Assembly (NCBI GenBank): GCA_031285575.1
Contig: JAITVX010000091.1
Coordinates: 1-5,913 of the forward strand
Direction: 5' to 3'
Source: Bacteroidales bacterium
Lineage (GTDB): Bacteria > Bacteroidota > Bacteroidia > Bacteroidales > VadinHA17
DNA length: 5,913 nt
Part shown: positions 1 through 5,913 of the stretch, one piece after another
Layout of the letters: each line of letters starts with the position of its first letter
Numbering within the stretch: position 1 is the stretch's first letter
The notes under the pieces: generated by a model
What the model saw: only the letters and a program-made list of their open reading frames with translations
The model's database searches: none
Told to the model about the DNA's origin: nothing
Translations under genes and position numbers: made by a program

Positions 1-150
1 CCAAATCGTACCCCATAGTACGAAACAAAAATGTAAATCGCTGTATTAGAACGAATTTCTACTTATGTTTTAAATACCATAAGTATATTGCTTATTCTTA
101 TTTTATAGTCAATTTATAATGAAACGATTATTTATACATAATTAAAAAAC
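1..150. other. AT-rich leader upstream of the DUF362 operon
   Basis: This stretch holds no convincing gene and is strongly AT-rich. It presumably carries the promoter and leader of the operon that starts at 151. A TATAAT string is present at 115-120, and a TATGTTTT string at 64-71 is one base off the Bacteroidetes -7 consensus TAnnTTTG. Neither has a well-spaced upstream element, so no promoter is called. The bases just before the start codon are A-rich with no Shine-Dalgarno sequence, as is usual in Bacteroidetes. Confidence 0.4.
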
Positions 151-1746
151 ATGAAAAGACGAGATTTTATAAAACTATCATCCGCTGCCGGAGTTGCAGG
201 AATTGTGGGCTCGCATTTAGATGCAGCAGCAAGCCCTTTAAATGCACAGGCAAGCGGTTTTGATTTGCATCCCTTTATCAAGGCGCACCCGGAAGCTGTG
301 TTTATTTACCTTACAGATATCAAGGAAAAAACCGACAAAAAGGGTATTTACGACGCATCTTACAAGCTTGCTCAGGAGATGTTTGTTTCAACATCGGGGG
401 GAAAAGGATACTCAAACTCGACAAAAATAGCGGCCAAACCCAACTGGACATGCGCTCCTCAGGATAAAGACGATCCTTTTGCATCGATGGGAATCATAAC
501 CGACCTGAACTTTACGGAAGGTTATCTTAATGGGGTTAAATCCAGGGGGCCGCAGCAGTTTTATCTTCGCGACTGCGCATGCCCATACCAGTGGGAACCG
601 CTTGGTTTTTCAGATATGGTTAAACGTAATAATTTCGATTTAACTAATCTTGTTGCAAAAGATCCGTGGGAATATAATAATGGCGAGATTATCTTTAAAG
701 AAGTAAATGGAACCATATTTAAAGAGATCGGATTTCAGTCGCCTATGACTGCTCCGGATTCTTTTTTGGTTAATCTTGCAAAATTCAAGGCTCACGGAAA
801 AGGAATTACGGCAAGCGTTAAAAACCTTCAAGGCATTGCAGCCAGAAGATTCCATCAATTCTGCAGTACTGCCGATGCATTCAGGTCGCTCGACAAAGGC
901 TATCATCGTTTTTACCAGCCCAACTACGTGGAAAAGATTGACGAGCTTCATAAAAAACACGTTGAAGCCGGTATCCCGCGCTGGAATGAAAGAATGGACA
1001 GGCCTCCGTTTAACTCCGGATTACGGATGGAGTACTGGGTTCAGAGAATGCTGGACGCTTACAGCGTTATTCCCATAGAAACTGCCGGTATCAATATTGT
1101 TGAAGGTGTTTACGGTCGCGATGGCGATGGTTTTGCCGGTGGCCCGCATAATGGTAAAGCATTGGATATTATGAGTAACAGCACGTTATTTGGTATAGAC
1201 CCCTTCAGGGTAGATATCATTGCCCACTGGCTTGCAGGACATGAACCCGGCAACTTTGGCCTGTTCCATATCGGCATTGAAAGAGGCCTCTCAAATGTTC
1301 TTGATCCTTCTGATATACCGGTTTATATATGGAAAGACGGCAAAGCAAAGAAGGTCAAGTTAGACAAATTGACAAGGACACCGTTGCTTACATATTATAA
1401 TCAAAAAGCAAATGAAAGCCTGTATCATATGTGCGATGAGCCGTTCGATTATAAATCGTGGAAATCAGCCGGTAAGATTGCAGTAAATGCAGAACCGTCA
1501 ATAATGGCGATAGGGACAGATTCGGCCAATCATATTGTAATGGATATGAATGTGCCTCAAAAAGGCCATGTATATGTAGATATTCTGAACAATCAGGGCG
1601 AAGTGGTGTGGCGCATGTATGCCGACGATCTTGAGCCGGGAGTTCATCAGGTAGTATGGGACGGATTTGCGTCGCCGGGCATGTATAATACCTATGTAAA
1701 AGGCATGGGCTGGGATGCAGAAACTGAAATGGTAATTTACACTTAA
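151..1746 (+). CDS. Tat-exported DUF362 family protein with C-terminal FlgD-like domain
   Basis: The protein (531 residues) opens with a twin-arginine signal, RRDFIK at residues 3-8, followed by a weakly hydrophobic Ala/Gly-rich stretch to about residue 34. This fixes the start and predicts export of a folded, possibly cofactor-bearing protein to the periplasm. The body resembles DUF362: KPN at 96-98, NLAKFKAHG at 208-216, KNLQG at 224-228, INIVEGVYG at 314-322, and a G-x-DP-x-x-VD-x-x-A segment at about 348-359. The pattern of a conserved Lys and His in the K-x-H motif followed by KN is typical of that family. Two close cysteines lie at 142 and 144 (CAC); I see no ferredoxin-type CxxCxxC cluster. 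From about residue 468 the sequence (VYVDILN, GEVVW, PGVHQVVWDG, PGMY) matches the FlgD/secretion-tail type of Ig-like beta-sandwich. DUF362 has no single established reaction, so the function is unknown. It is followed after 10 bases by an exported amidohydrolase, which suggests a shared periplasmic pathway. Confidence 0.8.
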   Translation: MKRRDFIKLSSAAGVAGIVGSHLDAAASPLNAQASGFDLHPFIKAHPEAVFIYLTDIKEKTDKKGIYDASYKLAQEMFVSTSGGKGYSNSTKIAAKPNWTCAPQDKDDPFASMGIITDLNFTEGYLNGVKSRGPQQFYLRDCACPYQWEPLGFSDMVKRNNFDLTNLVAKDPWEYNNGEIIFKEVNGTIFKEIGFQSPMTAPDSFLVNLAKFKAHGKGITASVKNLQGIAARRFHQFCSTADAFRSLDKGYHRFYQPNYVEKIDELHKKHVEAGIPRWNERMDRPPFNSGLRMEYWVQRMLDAYSVIPIETAGINIVEGVYGRDGDGFAGGPHNGKALDIMSNSTLFGIDPFRVDIIAHWLAGHEPGNFGLFHIGIERGLSNVLDPSDIPVYIWKDGKAKKVKLDKLTRTPLLTYYNQKANESLYHMCDEPFDYKSWKSAGKIAVNAEPSIMAIGTDSANHIVMDMNVPQKGHVYVDILNNQGEVVWRMYADDLEPGVHQVVWDGFASPGMYNTYVKGMGWDAETEMVIYT

Positions 1747-1756
1747 TATTAAATAA

Positions 1757-2980
1757 ATGAGAAAAAAAACATTACTTATTGTACTGCTGTGTCTTGTGGC
1801 TCCGGCTTTTATATTTGCCCAGACATACAACATTGTTATTAAAGGCGGCCATGTTATAGACCCCAAAAATAATATTGACGGGCCAATGGATGTTGCCGTT
1901 AAGGATGGTAAAATAGCTCTTGTTGCAAAGAATATCGACGCCAGCGGCGCTGTTCAGGTTGTTGATGCAACAGGAATGTATGTTACTCCTGGACTTATAG
2001 ACAATCATGTACACGTATTCCACGGGCCAAATCTGAATAATGGAGATATAATGTATATGAATGGCCCCAATTCTGTTCCGCCCGATGGCTTTACGTTCAG
2101 GGTTGGCGTAACCACTGTGGTTGACGCCGGTTGTGCCGGATGGAGATCATTCCCCGATTTCAAAAGGCAGGTTATCGATATTTCGCAAACAAGAATACTT
2201 GCTTACCTTAACATTGTTGGAATAGGAATGTGGGAAGGGCCTTTTGAAAATAACGTTAAAGATATGGATGCCCAACGTACTGCAGAATTTGCAAAACAAA
2301 ACTCTGAATATATTGTCGGCATTAAGCTTGCTCACTTCACAGGTCGCGAGCCCACGCCTGTTATACGCGCCGTAGAAGCAGGTACAATTGCCAATATGCC
2401 GGTTATGGTTGACCATGGCAGAACCCAACTCGATTCATTACTTCTCTATTATCTCAGGCCTGGCGATATCTATTCCCATTGCTTTACAAGAAACACAGGC
2501 CAGAATATACCGACTATGGAGGCTGCGAGAAAAAGAGGCGTGTTGTTTGAAGTAGGCCACGGAGGGGGCAGTTTTGGTTTTGAGAATGCAATACCGCTGT
2601 CGAAAGTCGGATTTTTTCCCGACGTTATCAGCACCGACCTTCATATATCCAGTATGAATGCAGCGATGAAAGACCAGCTTACATGTATGGATAAGTTTTT
2701 GGCTTTGGGAATGGATCTTAAAAGCGTAATTAACGCCAGCACATGGAAAACCGCCCAAATGATTAAACGCCCTGAGCTTGGTCACCTTTCTGTTGGAAGC
2801 GAAGCCGATATAGCAATTCTTAGCATAAGAACAGGCAAGTTTGGCTTATTCGACACCAGGGGTGTTAGGATAGAGGCCGATAAGAAACTGGAATGCCAGA
2901 TGACCATAAGGGCAGGCCGGATTGTTTACGACCTCAACGGTATTGCAACGCCTGTTATGGTGCCGCGCCGCAGGTCTTAA
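1757..2980 (+). CDS. Secreted amidohydrolase/deacetylase family metallohydrolase (COG3964-like)
   Basis: This 407-residue protein starts with a classical Sec signal: MRKK, a hydrophobic core, then FAQ with likely cleavage near residue 21. It continues with the N-terminal strand set of amidohydrolases (IVIKGGHVIDPKN, residues 26-38). Candidate metal-site residues are all visible: H84 and H86 in NHVH, K190 in GIKLA (the usual carbamylated lysine), H220 in VDHG, H241 in YSHCF, and D294 in STDLH. The C-terminal return of the small beta domain (GSEADIAILSI, RAGRIVYDLNG) is also present, so the enzyme looks complete and active. The nearest family is the dihydroorotase-like amidohydrolase/deacetylase group, which includes enzymes cleaving N-acyl or O-acyl bonds. 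The substrate cannot be told from sequence. A signal peptide is unusual for this mostly cytoplasmic group and agrees with the Tat-exported neighbour upstream. The start follows the upstream stop by 10 bases with an AT-rich leader, so the two are probably co-transcribed. Confidence 0.85.
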   Translation: MRKKTLLIVLLCLVAPAFIFAQTYNIVIKGGHVIDPKNNIDGPMDVAVKDGKIALVAKNIDASGAVQVVDATGMYVTPGLIDNHVHVFHGPNLNNGDIMYMNGPNSVPPDGFTFRVGVTTVVDAGCAGWRSFPDFKRQVIDISQTRILAYLNIVGIGMWEGPFENNVKDMDAQRTAEFAKQNSEYIVGIKLAHFTGREPTPVIRAVEAGTIANMPVMVDHGRTQLDSLLLYYLRPGDIYSHCFTRNTGQNIPTMEAARKRGVLFEVGHGGGSFGFENAIPLSKVGFFPDVISTDLHISSMNAAMKDQLTCMDKFLALGMDLKSVINASTWKTAQMIKRPELGHLSVGSEADIAILSIRTGKFGLFDTRGVRIEADKKLECQMTIRAGRIVYDLNGIATPVMVPRRRS

Positions 2981-3000
2981 TTTAATTTCGATTTTTGAAA

Positions 3001-3447
3001 TTATAATATTCTGAAAATGAAAAGAAAAAACTTACTCGCTATTTTACTGCTTATTGCCATACCTGCAGTTTTTTCCTGCAAAAATAACAGTAATACTTCC
3101 AGTTCATATATGTTATAATCTTCATAAGTATAAAAATAAACGTTATCTATATATTCAGCTTTCAATATCTCAATATGTTTCGATACTGTTTTATTTTTAC
3201 GAAGAGCATTTAAACTTAAATTCTGCGCTGTTTTGAACATATAGGAAACTAACGAACTGTCAGGATCAATAGACTTTTTGTTTTCCCATATTTTAATAAA
3301 AACTTCTTCAACAATTTCTTCTGCTTCTTCCTGATTGTGAAGGAACTTATTGGCAAACCCCTTTAATCTTGAATAATACTTGCGAAAAAGCAGCTCGAAA
3401 GCCTGCTCGTCGCCGTTTTTTATTCGTATAGCAATAAAGTCCTTCAT
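3001..3447 (-). pseudogene. ECF RNA polymerase sigma factor, truncated after region 2
   Basis: The first 117 or so of 148 residues match the Bacteroidetes sigma-70 (ECF) family. An N-terminal DEQAFELLFRKYYSRLKGFA segment is followed by the region 2 helices, with EEAEEIVEEVFIKIWENK at about 40-57 and SYMFKTAQNLSLNALRK at 68-84. Family members are usually about 180-195 residues, with a region 4 helix-turn-helix (the GLxxxEIA type) that binds the -35 element. Here residues after about 120 (LFLQEKTAGMAISS and on) are simply the antisense of the lipoprotein signal peptide at 3017-3085, and region 4 is absent. The product could bind core polymerase but should not recognise promoters normally. Such genes commonly precede a FecR anti-sigma gene and SusC/SusD genes; none is present here. 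The start is the first ATG with good family alignment. No Shine-Dalgarno sequence is visible. Confidence 0.75.
3017..3118 (+). pseudogene. 5' fragment of a lipoprotein gene (third gene of the operon, truncated)
   Basis: The frame of 33 codons begins with a type II signal peptide: MKRKN, the hydrophobic run LLAILLLIAIPAV, then FSC with the cysteine at residue 21 and a polar Asn/Ser-rich tether (CKNNSNTSSS). This is how Bacteroidetes lipoproteins begin, yet the frame stops at 3116-3118 soon after the cysteine. The residue at -2 of the lipobox (F) is atypical, but the rest fits. It starts 36 bases after the amidohydrolase stop on the same strand, so it looks like the next gene of that operon. 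From about base 3085-3105 onward the sequence reads instead as the opposite-strand sigma factor gene. The body of the lipoprotein is therefore missing and its function cannot be inferred. A genuine very short lipoprotein is possible but less likely. Confidence 0.6.
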
Positions 3448-3698
3448 CTTATTAATGAGTAATCAAAACTGCCTGCCAAAACCAATTTCAGTACCAGGCA
3501 ACAACAAATTAATTAGAAAATTATCAAACAGCCAAATAAAAACCGGTTTAATTTGCAAATATCCGACAGTATTTTTACCACGAAAACAGTGTGCAGGTAT
3601 TCTTTACTGCATTTTTAGTTATTATATCCTGTTCATTATATTGCCGGTAAAATGCCGCCCAAGCCCCCCCTTCCCGCATTGTACAGGCTCTGTTTGTG
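3448..3698. other. Intergenic gap between rsgA and the truncated sigma factor
   Basis: These 251 bases lie downstream of rsgA and upstream of the sigma factor, both on the minus strand. I see no credible coding frame. The only candidate element is the TTTG/TTAATTTG promoter pair at 3505-3536. A run of seven C lies at 3664-3670, just past the rsgA stop. I find no stable hairpin followed by a T run that would serve as an rsgA terminator. Confidence 0.5.
3505..3536 (-). promoter_or_regulatory. Possible Bacteroidetes-type promoter of the sigma factor gene
   Basis: Read on the minus strand, TTTG (3533-3536) is followed after 20 bases by TTAATTTG (3505-3512). This resembles the primary sigma pattern of Bacteroidetes (TTTG, 19-20 bases, TAnnTTTG) with one mismatch in the -7 box. 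Transcription would begin near 3498, leaving about 50 bases of leader before the ATG at 3447. The surroundings are AT-rich, so a chance match is quite possible. Confidence 0.3.
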
Positions 3699-4643
3699 TT
3701 ACCGATATTTTCTGTCGTCTGCTTCCACAATGTTAAGGTAGCTGCGGTAGCGCAGCGGGTTTATTGCACCGCAGGCTAAAGCTTCCTTTACCGCGCATCC
3801 GGGTTCGTCGATGTGCAGGCAGCTGCCAAAACGGCAGTTTTTTGAAGTTTTGAATATTTCGGGGAAGAAGTGCGATATTTCATTTCGTTCCATATCTACA
3901 ACTCCAAAACCGCGTATGCCGGGGGTGTCGATTGCAAATCCGCCGAAGGGCATCGGGTACATTTCGGGGTATGTGGTTATGTGTTTTCCCTGCAGGTGAT
4001 AGTCGGATATTTTTTCGGTTCTGATGCGAAGCTGGGGATTGAGGGTATTAAGCAACGACGATTTGCCCGTGCCGGAGTTCCCCGATATGAGGCTTACCTT
4101 GTTTTTCATAAGCTCGACAAGCGGCTGCGGGTCGAACCCGGCGGTAATGGAAAAGTGCATGGTGCGATACCCTATGTTGCGGTACATAGATTCGAGCGAG
4201 TACATTTTCTCAAGGTCATCCGGCTGGTAAAGGTCGGTTTTATTGATAAGTATTATGGCGGGAATCCGGTATGCCTCGGCTGAAACAAGAAACCGGTCGA
4301 TGAACTCGACCGGTGTTTCGGGCATCTTTACGGTTATCATCAGCAGGGCCTGGTCGATGTTGGCTGCAATAACCTGCGAATGTCTTGAGAGGTTTGATGA
4401 TTTCCGCAGAATATAGTTGCGCCGGTCGAGCAGTGCGGTTATTATGCCTGCACCGGTTTTTCTGTCGGTTTCAAACAGCACTTCATCGCCAACGGCTATA
4501 GGGTTGGTTTTCCTTGTTTCGTTCATTCGCAGTTTTCCGCGTATGCAACTTTCAACAACGTTGCCACCGCCGGTAAGAATTTTATACCTGCTGCCTGTCG
4601 ATTTTATTACGGTTCCCTTTTCCAAACTGTTCGGCTTTGGCAT
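3699..4643 (-). CDS. rsgA: Ribosome small subunit-dependent GTPase A
   Basis: RsgA is a cytoplasmic circularly permuted GTPase that helps late maturation of the 30S ribosomal subunit, with GTPase activity stimulated by that subunit. The 314 residues match the family length. An N-terminal OB-fold (GTVIKSTGSRYKI from residue 10, NPIAVGDEV at 47-55) precedes the permuted G domain. Motifs appear in the order G4 NKTD (134-137), G5-like SITAG (165-169), G1 P-loop GNSGTGKSS (188-196), switch I with HITTY (221-225) and G3 DTPG (239-242). The C-terminal zinc site is C270, C275, H277 and C283, and the tail NIVEADDRKYR is complete. The ATG chosen lies 6 bases after the stop of the upstream lipoprotein gene. 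A TTG seven codons in (Leu7) would match the start of many homologues, so the N-terminus is slightly uncertain. Base composition is richer in GC than the sigma factor fragment. Nothing suggests loss of function. Confidence 0.97.
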   Translation of the reverse strand: MPKPNSLEKGTVIKSTGSRYKILTGGGNVVESCIRGKLRMNETRKTNPIAVGDEVLFETDRKTGAGIITALLDRRNYILRKSSNLSRHSQVIAANIDQALLMITVKMPETPVEFIDRFLVSAEAYRIPAIILINKTDLYQPDDLEKMYSLESMYRNIGYRTMHFSITAGFDPQPLVELMKNKVSLISGNSGTGKSSLLNTLNPQLRIRTEKISDYHLQGKHITTYPEMYPMPFGGFAIDTPGIRGFGVVDMERNEISHFFPEIFKTSKNCRFGSCLHIDEPGCAVKEALACGAINPLRYRSYLNIVEADDRKYR

Positions 4644-4649
4644 AAACGG

Positions 4650-5396
4650 TTACTGCAGGTAAACGGCAACAAAGCGTGCAATGGGCGCCATTCGTGCACG
4701 GTTAAGCGTCAGCGTGTCGCCCTGTATGGAGTAACTGTCGGCTCTGCCTATTACCTCTTTGAATCTGTTCTCGGTTTCCATGCTGAGGCACATCATCTGG
4801 GTGGAAACAGTCTGTGAGAAAGCTATGCGGCCGTTGTCTCTTGCCTGGTAGCTTCCCGATATAGTGTTACACCCTGCATTACCGTTGAACCGGCTGCCGT
4901 CGATATGGAAAATAATATGCGCCTCCCGGGGGCTGGTTACAGGATTGCCGTACAGTTCGAGCAGTTTCCAGTATTTTTCTACCAGCAGCCTATCGACCTT
5001 TGCCAGTTTGTAGTTTTCGGCATTTGATCCTGTATTTTTTTTGCCGTCGGTCAGTTTGTATATGGTATTGCCTTCTGGCAGGCAATTGCCAAGCAGTTCG
5101 TTATCGAATTTTATTATCCTGCCAACGGCGTCCCATTCATATTTGCCAGGTTCGGTAATTGTTTCTTCCGTTCCTTCATACCGGGTTTGCAGCGTGTATG
5201 TAAGGTTACTGTTCAGGTTTATCCTGACCTGAATGCCGGGGCAGTCGACGCATGGCAGCGTTCCGGTATAGATGCCGGCCATTTCCTGCAGTGTAGCATC
5301 GTAGCCACTGGATGTTGAGGTTTTTTTGGCGGTATTGCAGCCACTTGCAGAAAGCACTGCTGCCGCACACATTATTGTAATAACAGTCATTTTCAT
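4650..5396 (-). CDS. Lipoprotein with NlpE N-terminal domain and META domain
   Basis: This 248-residue protein has a lipoprotein signal: MKMTVITIMCAAAVLS, then ASGC with the lipidated cysteine at residue 20 and a Thr/Ser-rich tether. Residues about 39-136 resemble the NlpE N-terminal beta-barrel domain, with GIYTGTLPCVDCPGIQ carrying the family CxxC pair (C49, C52), followed by strands such as LTYTLQTRY and GKYEWDAVGRIIKF. Residues about 140-247 match the META (HslJ/DUF306) domain: YWKLLELYGNPV, the core GNAGCNTISGSY (172-182), TQMMC (199-203), and a final EVIGRADSYSIQGDTLTL strand pair. In E. coli NlpE is an outer-membrane sensor feeding the Cpx response to surface contact and copper, and HslJ relates to novobiocin resistance. 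Whether these roles hold here is unknown. The protein probably sits in the outer membrane facing the periplasm. It precedes rsgA by 6 bases, so they are likely co-transcribed, though their jobs need not be linked. No Shine-Dalgarno sequence precedes the ATG. Confidence 0.88.
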   Translation of the reverse strand: MKMTVITIMCAAAVLSASGCNTAKKTSTSSGYDATLQEMAGIYTGTLPCVDCPGIQVRINLNSNLTYTLQTRYEGTEETITEPGKYEWDAVGRIIKFDNELLGNCLPEGNTIYKLTDGKKNTGSNAENYKLAKVDRLLVEKYWKLLELYGNPVTSPREAHIIFHIDGSRFNGNAGCNTISGSYQARDNGRIAFSQTVSTQMMCLSMETENRFKEVIGRADSYSIQGDTLTLNRARMAPIARFVAVYLQ

Positions 5397-5519
5397 TGCC
5401 GGTTAATTTTTATGTCGGTAAGTAATATTTACGTGTCTCATTCTACCTTACAAAATATATTATAATGTTGAATGTTTTTTGATGTACTTCTTCGGAAAAC
5501 ATAAGGCCTGAAACAACTC

Positions 5520-5642
5520 ATGCAAGGAATCAATTCATCAAAACCCATGTTCATGTTCCTGAATACTGTGTTCTTGTTTCATAATAATTCATTCACATTT
5601 CATAATGCTTTGTTTTTATTTCTGAATACTTCATTTTTTTAA
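5520..5642 (+). CDS. Possible 40-residue small protein with heptad F-x-N-x-x-F-x repeats
   Basis: An ATG at 5520 opens a 40-codon frame ending with TAA at 5640-5642. It runs straight through the 21-base repeat. The product is hydrophobic and repetitive: after MQGINSSKPMFM come the heptads FLNTVFL, FHNNSFT, FHNALFL and FLNTSFF. Phe at positions 1 and 6 and Asn at position 3 are kept in all four. A repeat whose period is a multiple of three easily leaves one frame open, so this may be accidental. The AAGG at 5503-5506 is too far away to be a convincing ribosome site. I do not recognise the peptide. If made, it could insert in or lie along a membrane. Both flanking genes are on the other strand. 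Confidence 0.2.
   Translation: MQGINSSKPMFMFLNTVFLFHNNSFTFHNALFLFLNTSFF
5535..5639. repeat. Degenerate 21-base tandem repeat, four clear units plus one decayed
   Basis: Four consecutive 21-base units occupy 5556-5576, 5577-5597, 5598-5618 and 5619-5639, with a more diverged unit at 5535-5555. Exact words recur in register: TTTCATAAT at 5577 and 5598 (21 apart), and CTGAATACT at 5559 and 5622 (63 apart, three periods). Units share the shape TTTC(A/T)(T/G)AATA(C/A)TTCATTnnnn. The spacing equals two turns of B-DNA and also seven codons. Confidence 0.65.
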
Positions 5643-5754
5643 ACGGATGTAGAAAGAAAATGTTTCCGACATAATCAAAATAATCTTCTTAAAGGCGCCG
5701 GATGAAGTTATTCATATTCAGGCTTCTTCTGAAATCAAGCCGTTACCAGATTTC

Positions 5755-5913
5755 TCAGTTCCAGCTGCTTCTGCCCTTGTCGAGCATGGGGCGGTTAGCG
5801 TAGCCGTGTCTGCCGAATATCAGGTTGAGACCAAGGCGCAACGTGCCGTAACTCATGCGATCGGGTATGAACGAAAATTCATCAGGATCCGTAATGTTTC
5901 CGCCATCATCTTT
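5755..5913 (-). CDS. C-terminal end of a possible outer-membrane beta-barrel protein (partial)
   Basis: From the right edge of the window, 52 codons are open on the minus strand up to a TGA at 5755-5757. The 5' part lies outside. The visible peptide includes PDEFSFIPDRMSYGTLRLG and NLIFGRHGYANRPM and ends in GRSSWN. The alternating pattern in YGTLRLGLNLIFG looks like a late transmembrane strand of a Bacteroidetes outer-membrane or PorT-like beta-barrel protein, but the fragment is too short to name a family. The composition is coding-like, with GC richer than the neighbouring intergenic DNA. It is on the same strand as the NlpE-META gene but 358 bases upstream of it, so it is probably a separate transcription unit. 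Confidence 0.55.
   Translation of the reverse strand, partial: KDDGGNITDPDEFSFIPDRMSYGTLRLGLNLIFGRHGYANRPMLDKGRSSWN

Larger units (their letters stand above)
5397..5754. other. AT-rich intergenic region with 21-base repeats
   Basis: This 358-base stretch separates the partial gene at the right edge from the NlpE-META gene, both on the minus strand. It should hold the promoter of the NlpE-META/rsgA unit. On the minus strand TATATTTTG at 5451-5459 is close to the Bacteroidetes -7 box and about 55 bases before the ATG, but has no matching -33 element. A small dyad, GTAA-N7-TTAC, lies at 5418-5432. A five-base-pair stem (GGCTT/AAGCC, 5721-5741) lies just after the stop of the partial gene, without a T run on the minus strand, so it is at best a poor terminator. 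The main structure is the tandem repeat described separately. Confidence 0.5.

Noticed and set aside
115..120. TATAAT box ahead of the DUF362 gene
   Set aside because: The region is so AT-rich that the match is expected by chance. The nearest TTG-type -35 element (88-93) leaves a 21-base spacer, and the Bacteroidetes consensus is not met.
1498..1866. Open minus strand frame of 122 codons
   Set aside because: It is a shadow of the DUF362 and amidohydrolase genes, rich in His, Ile and Tyr from reverse reading, with no recognisable domain.
2983..3003. Inverted repeat TAATTTC / GAAATTA with a 7-base loop after the amidohydrolase stop
   Set aside because: The stem is almost all A-T, has no T run after it, and lies before a co-directional gene start. 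It is unlikely to be a terminator.
3664..3670. Run of seven C just beyond the rsgA stop, as a possible phase-variation tract
   Set aside because: It lies outside any gene and away from a recognisable promoter, so slippage would have no evident effect. It is noted only as a site of possible sequencing error.
3380..3736. Open + strand frame of 118 codons
   Set aside because: It overlaps the sigma factor start and the end of rsgA on the other strand and crosses a non-coding gap. The translation has low-complexity, non-protein-like composition.
5721..5741. GGCTT/AAGCC stem after the partial gene as an intrinsic terminator
   Set aside because: Only five base pairs, an 11-base loop, and no T run on the relevant strand.
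1..5913. Search for CRISPR arrays, tRNA or rRNA genes, transposases and defence systems
   Set aside because: No spacer-repeat structure, no tRNA-like cloverleaf noticed, and no transposase, nuclease or toxin-like product among the frames. The 21-base repeats have no spacers.

Overview
The window looks like a piece of a Bacteroidota (probably Bacteroidales) chromosome. The start codons lack Shine-Dalgarno sequences and sit behind A-rich leaders. There are exported lipoproteins, a short ECF sigma factor of the Bacteroidetes type, a Tat-exported DUF362 protein with a FlgD-like C-terminal domain, and an NlpE-META lipoprotein. These assignments come from reading the translations. No database search was run.

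Left third (151-3118, + strand): an apparent operon of exported proteins. A Tat-signal DUF362 protein is followed after 10 bases by a secreted metal-dependent amidohydrolase of the COG3964 (dihydroorotase-like deacetylase) group. After another 36 bases comes the beginning of a lipoprotein gene, which stops after 33 codons.

Middle (3001-3698): on the opposite strand lies the first part of an ECF sigma factor. It contains region 2 but runs into the antisense of the lipoprotein signal sequence and has no region 4. Two unrelated genes have therefore both lost their 3' ends at one point near 3085-3105. This fits a single deletion in the genome or a false join in assembly. It is the most unusual thing in the window.

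Right half (3699-5396, - strand): a likely two-gene unit, an NlpE-META lipoprotein followed after 6 bases by rsgA, the circularly permuted ribosome-biogenesis GTPase. rsgA looks complete with all its motifs and is a core gene.

Right end (5397-5913): a 358-base gap with a degenerate 21-base tandem repeat. On the + strand the repeat keeps open a 40-codon frame made of seven-residue F-x-N-x-x-F-x units. The window ends inside the 3' end of a - strand gene that resembles the C-terminus of an outer-membrane beta-barrel protein.

I find no clear new defence or mobile system. The points worth following are the double truncation, the heptad-encoding repeat, and the DUF362/amidohydrolase pair with its lost lipoprotein partner.
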